Below the pieces are notes generated by a model. It was not told the DNA's origin and searched no databases. It saw nothing but the letters and a program-made list of their open reading frames with translations. DNA of 10,001 nucleotides from NCBI GenBank assembly GCA_002479145.1, contig DLLX01000048.1, forward strand, positions 1 through 10,001, read 5' to 3'. Shown in pieces: positions 7,324 through 10,001 of the stretch (position 1 is its first letter; each line of letters opens with the position of its first letter). Both the position numbers and the translations under genes were made by a program. This stretch comes from Prevotella sp. UBA7551. Its GTDB lineage: Bacteria; Bacteroidota; Bacteroidia; Bacteroidales; Bacteroidaceae.

Positions 7324-7354
7324 ATGCAGATTAAGGCAATTTGTTGTATTTTTG
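7323..7354 (+). promoter_or_regulatory. Probable dapF promoter (-7 TATTTTTG)
   Basis: TATTTTTG at 7347-7354 fits the Bacteroidota -7 consensus TAnnTTTG exactly. The expected -33 region holds only a weak match (TATG at 7323-7326, 20 bp upstream). Transcription would begin near 7360, leaving a leader of about 40 bases before ATG 7402, with no strong Shine-Dalgarno sequence, as is usual in this phylum. Confidence 0.6.
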
Positions 7355-7401
7355 CAGCAGAAAAATAAACAGATAGTAACTTTCAACAATAAAGAACAAA
7401 C

Positions 7402-8247
7402 ATGGCAACTAACAAAATAAAATTCACCAAGATGCATGGTGCCGGAAACGATTATATATATGTCAACACCATATTATATAATGTAGAGAATCCCGAAGCT
7501 GCCTCCATCCAATGGAGTGACAGGCACAAGGGCATCGGAGGCGACGGACTGGTGCTCATCTGTAAGCCCACCACGCCTGAGGCAGACTACCGGATGAGGA
7601 TTTTCAACGCCGATGGATCGGAAGCCATGATGTGCGGAAACGCATCGCGCTGTATCGGAAAATACCTTTTTGAGCGCGGACTTACCGACAAAACGGAAAT
7701 AAAACTTGAGACCCTGTCGGGGATAAAGATTCTTAAGTTGCACATTAGCAAAGACGGAAAGACGGTGGAAAGCGTGACAGTGGACATGCTTGAGCCGGCT
7801 ACTGACAACAAAGAGCAGTACGACAAGTCGAAAGGCAACATATTGGTTGCCGAAGGAAGGAGCTTTGAAGGGACATACGTTTGTATGGGCAACCCGCACT
7901 TCGTGACCTTCGTGGATGACATCAACACTATCGACATAGCACAATACGGCAAGGTTCTCGAACGGGACAAGGCGTTCCCTGAACGCTGCAACATAGAGTT
8001 TGCCCAGGTGCTCAGCGACGGAAGCATTCGCACGAGAGTATGGGAGCGGGGCAGTGGAATAACAATGGCATGCGGAACAGGGGCATGTGCCACGGCCGTG
8101 GCGGCTGCAATGACAAAAAGAGCCGGGAGGACAAGTGATATAATAATGGACGGTGGAGACCTACATATAGAATGGAACGAAGCCGACAACCACGTATATA
8201 TGACAGGTCCTGCAACGATAGTATACGACGGGGAGATAGAGTGCTGA
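7402..8247 (+). CDS. dapF: Diaminopimelate epimerase
   Basis: This cytoplasmic cofactor-free racemase converts LL-2,6-diaminopimelate to the meso form, the precursor of lysine and, in most Gram-negatives, a peptidoglycan cross-linking residue. At 281 aa it is close to the usual ~275. Both catalytic cysteines are present: C78 in MMCGNASR (76-83) and C224 in MACGTGAC (222-229). Substrate-binding motifs include HGAGNDY (12-18), MGNPH (162-166), CNIEF (196-200) and ERGSG (215-219). The two-fold pseudo-symmetric DapF fold is complete, with no frameshift. The start is the ATG following an A-rich leader, 48 bp downstream of the -7 box. dapL follows after 87 bp on the same strand and makes the LL-isomer this enzyme uses. 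Identification is secure from the paired active-site motifs. Confidence 0.97.
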   Translation: MATNKIKFTKMHGAGNDYIYVNTILYNVENPEAASIQWSDRHKGIGGDGLVLICKPTTPEADYRMRIFNADGSEAMMCGNASRCIGKYLFERGLTDKTEIKLETLSGIKILKLHISKDGKTVESVTVDMLEPATDNKEQYDKSKGNILVAEGRSFEGTYVCMGNPHFVTFVDDINTIDIAQYGKVLERDKAFPERCNIEFAQVLSDGSIRTRVWERGSGITMACGTGACATAVAAAMTKRAGRTSDIIMDGGDLHIEWNEADNHVYMTGPATIVYDGEIEC

Positions 8248-8334
8248 TAGAACTGGATGACCAGACTTGACGGACGTCTCCGACAAAAGAAGTAACAGCA
8301 AAAATTAGATAACAGCAATAAAGAAATAATCAAT

Positions 8335-9570
8335 ATGGCATTAGTAAACGAGCATTACTTGAAACTTCAGAAAAACTACTTGTTTGCCGACATTGCAAAG
8401 AAGGTGAACGCATACAAAAGTTTACATCCAAATGCTAAAGTGATAAGCCTTGGCATCGGCGACGTGACACGTCCGCTTGCACCGGCAGTGATTGAGGCAA
8501 TGCACAAGGCCGTGGACGACATGGCTCACAAAGAGACTTTCCATGGATATGGACCTGAACAGGGCTATCAGTGGTTGCGCGAGGCTATAGTGAAGAATGA
8601 TTTCCTTGCACGCGGAATACAGATTGACCCAAGCGAGGTGTTCGTGAACGACGGAGCAAAAAGCGACACTGGAAACATCGGGGAACTCGTGAGACCTGAC
8701 AATAGCGTCGGCGTGACAGACCCTATCTACCCTGTATACATCGACTCCAACGTGATGTGCGGAAGGGCTGGAGTGCTCGTAAATGGTAAATGGAGCAACG
8801 TGACCTACATGCCTTGTACCGAAGGCAACAACTTCGTGCCACAGATTCCCGACCACCGTGTGGACTTGATCTACCTGTGCTATCCGAATAACCCCACGGG
8901 AACGGTGTTAACGAAGGAGGAACTGGAGAAGTGGGTGGCGTATGCACTGAAAAACGATACGCTGATTTTTTATGACGCAGCTTACGAGGCGTATATCACG
9001 GAGCCCGGCATTCCTCATTCCATTTACGAAATAAATGATGCAAAGAAAGTAGCCATCGAATTCCACAGCTATTCGAAGACTGCCGGGTTCACAGGTGTGC
9101 GTTGCGGATACACGGTTGTTCCTAAAGAAGTAACTGCTGCGACAATCGATGGAAATGAGCGGTTGCCACTTAATCCTTTCTGGGATAGACGGCAGTGTAC
9201 GAAATTCAACGGCACGAGCTACATCAGCCAGCGTGCCGCCGAAGCTATATACACTCCGGAGGGAAAGAAACAGACAAAAGCCATCATCGACTACTACATG
9301 GACAATGCAAAACTCATGTATAATGCCTTGAAGAAGCTCGGCCTTAGAGTGTATGGCGGTGTGAATGCCCCTTATCTTTGGGTTAAGACGCCAGACGGGG
9401 TGGACAGCTGGACTTTCTTTGAGCAGCTGCTTGACGGAGCACAGATTGTATGCACGCCGGGTGTAGGCTTCGGGCCGAGTGGCGAGGGGTACATAAGGTT
9501 TACTTCCTTCGGCAATCGCGAGGACTGCGAAGAGGCGATGAAGAGAATTGAGCAGTGGATAAAAAGATAA
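8335..9570 (+). CDS. dapL: LL-diaminopimelate aminotransferase
   Basis: This PLP-dependent class I/II aminotransferase converts tetrahydrodipicolinate directly to LL-diaminopimelate using glutamate. It bypasses the succinylase/acetylase DapD-DapC-DapE branch. The 411-aa length matches DapL of plants, Chlamydia and Bacteroidota. Visible family marks are GIGDVTRPL (40-48), YGPEQGY near 72-78, the phosphate-binding NDGAKSD (105-111), YPNNPTG (183-189), D214 and Y217 in the YDAAYEAY strand, the Schiff-base lysine K248 in SYSKTAGF, R256, and the substrate-carboxylate arginine R388 in YIRFTSFG. The conserved SKTAGFTGVRCG context separates it from aspartate aminotransferases. It starts 87 bp after dapF with no terminator between, so the two are probably one transcript covering consecutive pathway steps. 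Confidence 0.96.
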   Translation: MALVNEHYLKLQKNYLFADIAKKVNAYKSLHPNAKVISLGIGDVTRPLAPAVIEAMHKAVDDMAHKETFHGYGPEQGYQWLREAIVKNDFLARGIQIDPSEVFVNDGAKSDTGNIGELVRPDNSVGVTDPIYPVYIDSNVMCGRAGVLVNGKWSNVTYMPCTEGNNFVPQIPDHRVDLIYLCYPNNPTGTVLTKEELEKWVAYALKNDTLIFYDAAYEAYITEPGIPHSIYEINDAKKVAIEFHSYSKTAGFTGVRCGYTVVPKEVTAATIDGNERLPLNPFWDRRQCTKFNGTSYISQRAAEAIYTPEGKKQTKAIIDYYMDNAKLMYNALKKLGLRVYGGVNAPYLWVKTPDGVDSWTFFEQLLDGAQIVCTPGVGFGPSGEGYIRFTSFGNREDCEEAMKRIEQWIKR

Positions 9571-9582
9571 TAGAGTAATCCA

Positions 9583-9604
9583 CGAAACGCTTCCACAGCG
9601 TTCG
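9583..9604 (+). terminator. Weak hairpin after dapL
   Basis: AACGC at 9586-9590 pairs with GCGTT at 9598-9602, extended by CG (9583-9584 with 9603-9604) past a single bulged A. It begins 13 bases after the dapL stop. There is no T-run, so it would be at best a weak or factor-assisted terminator. A second short stem (GGTGG 9628-9632 with CCACC 9648-9652) follows and also lacks a T-run. Confidence 0.3.
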
Positions 9605-9675
9605 GCACAAGTACCTAACTAACAGAAGGTGGATCTATAATAAATTGCCACCGTAGATATACGAAGTTTTGGTGC

Positions 9676-9707
9676 ATTGTGTTTTACCACCTATTGGTCT
9701 ATTTTTG
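9676..9707 (+). promoter_or_regulatory. Promoter-like site with no gene downstream in the window
   Basis: TATTTTTG at 9700-9707 repeats the -7 box seen before dapF, including the following GCA. A weak -33 (ATTG, 9676-9679) lies 20 bp upstream. No plus-strand gene follows before 10001, so it may serve a gene beyond the window or be part of the repeat-rich intergenic sequence. The 431-bp gap 9571-10001 otherwise contains the weak hairpins and repeat copy B; 9710-9840 shows only a short sub-repeat at 9798-9835. Confidence 0.35.
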
Positions 9708-9840
9708 CATAAGAAAGATAGGCTATGCTCGGTCGTCAGAGAGTAAGATTCCATTGCCCTTGCTTGCACATTTGGTTCTGTGTGCCAGTTCGCTCGATCA
9801 TATAGCCCGTTATATGTCGTCATACGCTGACACCCAGCTC

Positions 9841-9994
9841 TTAAACCCAAATCGGTCATTAGACCGAAATCAATAAAAAACGAGATGTTTTTCATCTTTT
9901 CGCCCCTTGTTACTGTTTCTTTCGGCATCTTGCTGCCGTCAGTGTTTCGCCATAGCCCGCTATGTCTTCAGCACTTACGTTGCAACCTGCACGA
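9841..9994 (-). repeat. Dispersed repeat, copy B, downstream of dapL
   Basis: Read on the minus strand, bases 9994-9875 align without gaps to 7171-7290 (about 78% identity), followed by a hairpin (CATCT 9893-9897 with AGATG 9883-9887), a T-run and the terminal motif TCTAATGACCGATTTGGG (9863-9846). The stretch 9848-9899 also matches copy C at 3198-3250. Another short stem, CATAG/CTATG (9951-9964), lies in the body. A related but diverged stem occurs at about 9799-9816, suggesting local duplication. The far end is cut by the window edge. Confidence 0.75.
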
Positions 9995-10001
9995 AATAAA
10001 C

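Noticed and set aside
7587..8333. 248-aa minus-strand open frame
   Set aside because: It is fully antisense to dapF, whose catalytic motifs are intact. The translated sequence is low-complexity and matches nothing recognisable.
8248..8334. Terminator or riboswitch between dapF and dapL
   Set aside because: Only 4-bp stems form in the 87-bp gap, with no T-run and no recognisable lysine riboswitch architecture.
9635..9928. 97-aa minus-strand open frame starting MPKETVTRGEK
   Set aside because: It begins inside repeat copy B and runs through non-genic sequence and across a plus-strand promoter-like site. The related frame in copy A stops after 20 residues and the copies do not show synonymous-biased change. 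It is probably a spurious frame in a repeat.

Overview
The window looks like chromosomal DNA of a Prevotella-like member of the Bacteroidota. Four things point there. Three adjacent secreted proteins end in C-terminal domains of the kind used by the type IX secretion system (T9SS). Promoter-like sites fit the Bacteroidota -33 TTTG / -7 TAnnTTTG pattern rather than -35/-10. The starts lack clear Shine-Dalgarno sequences. Meso-diaminopimelate synthesis uses the DapL aminotransferase route. The genus is an inference from the style of the proteins and repeats; no marker gene fixes it.

Layout: positions 1-264 hold no gene, but contain an A+T-rich 22-bp tandem repeat, a perfect 10-bp-arm palindrome and a terminator-like hairpin. 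Three minus-strand genes follow, listed here in transcription order. The first is a 620-aa secreted protein made of two diverged copies of a ~200-aa module around an Ig-like segment (4973-6835). The second is a 548-aa secreted protein made of three diverged beta-rich repeats (3268-4914). The third is a 932-aa M6-type (immune inhibitor A-like) zinc metalloprotease (265-3063). Each has a signal peptide and a T9SS-type tail. The first two are 58 bp apart and probably co-transcribed from a good promoter at 6873-6903. The protease is set off by a 204-bp gap holding a strong hairpin and a repeat copy. On the plus strand, dapF and dapL form a two-gene unit (7402-9570) for the last steps of meso-diaminopimelate synthesis, which supplies peptidoglycan and lysine.

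The least expected content is intergenic. Three diverged copies of one dispersed element lie in the three larger gaps (3166-3252, 7126-7293 and 9841-9994). They share a CCAAATCRGTCATTAG-like end, a small hairpin followed by T residues, and, in two of them, a ~120-bp body that aligns without gaps at about 78% identity. The two larger copies are inverted relative to each other and bracket dapF-dapL. The shared end recurs as an inverted repeat, which suggests a MITE-like non-autonomous element or a structured-RNA repeat. No complete novel defence, mobile or metabolic system is visible. The secreted-protein trio and the repeat family are the parts worth following up.
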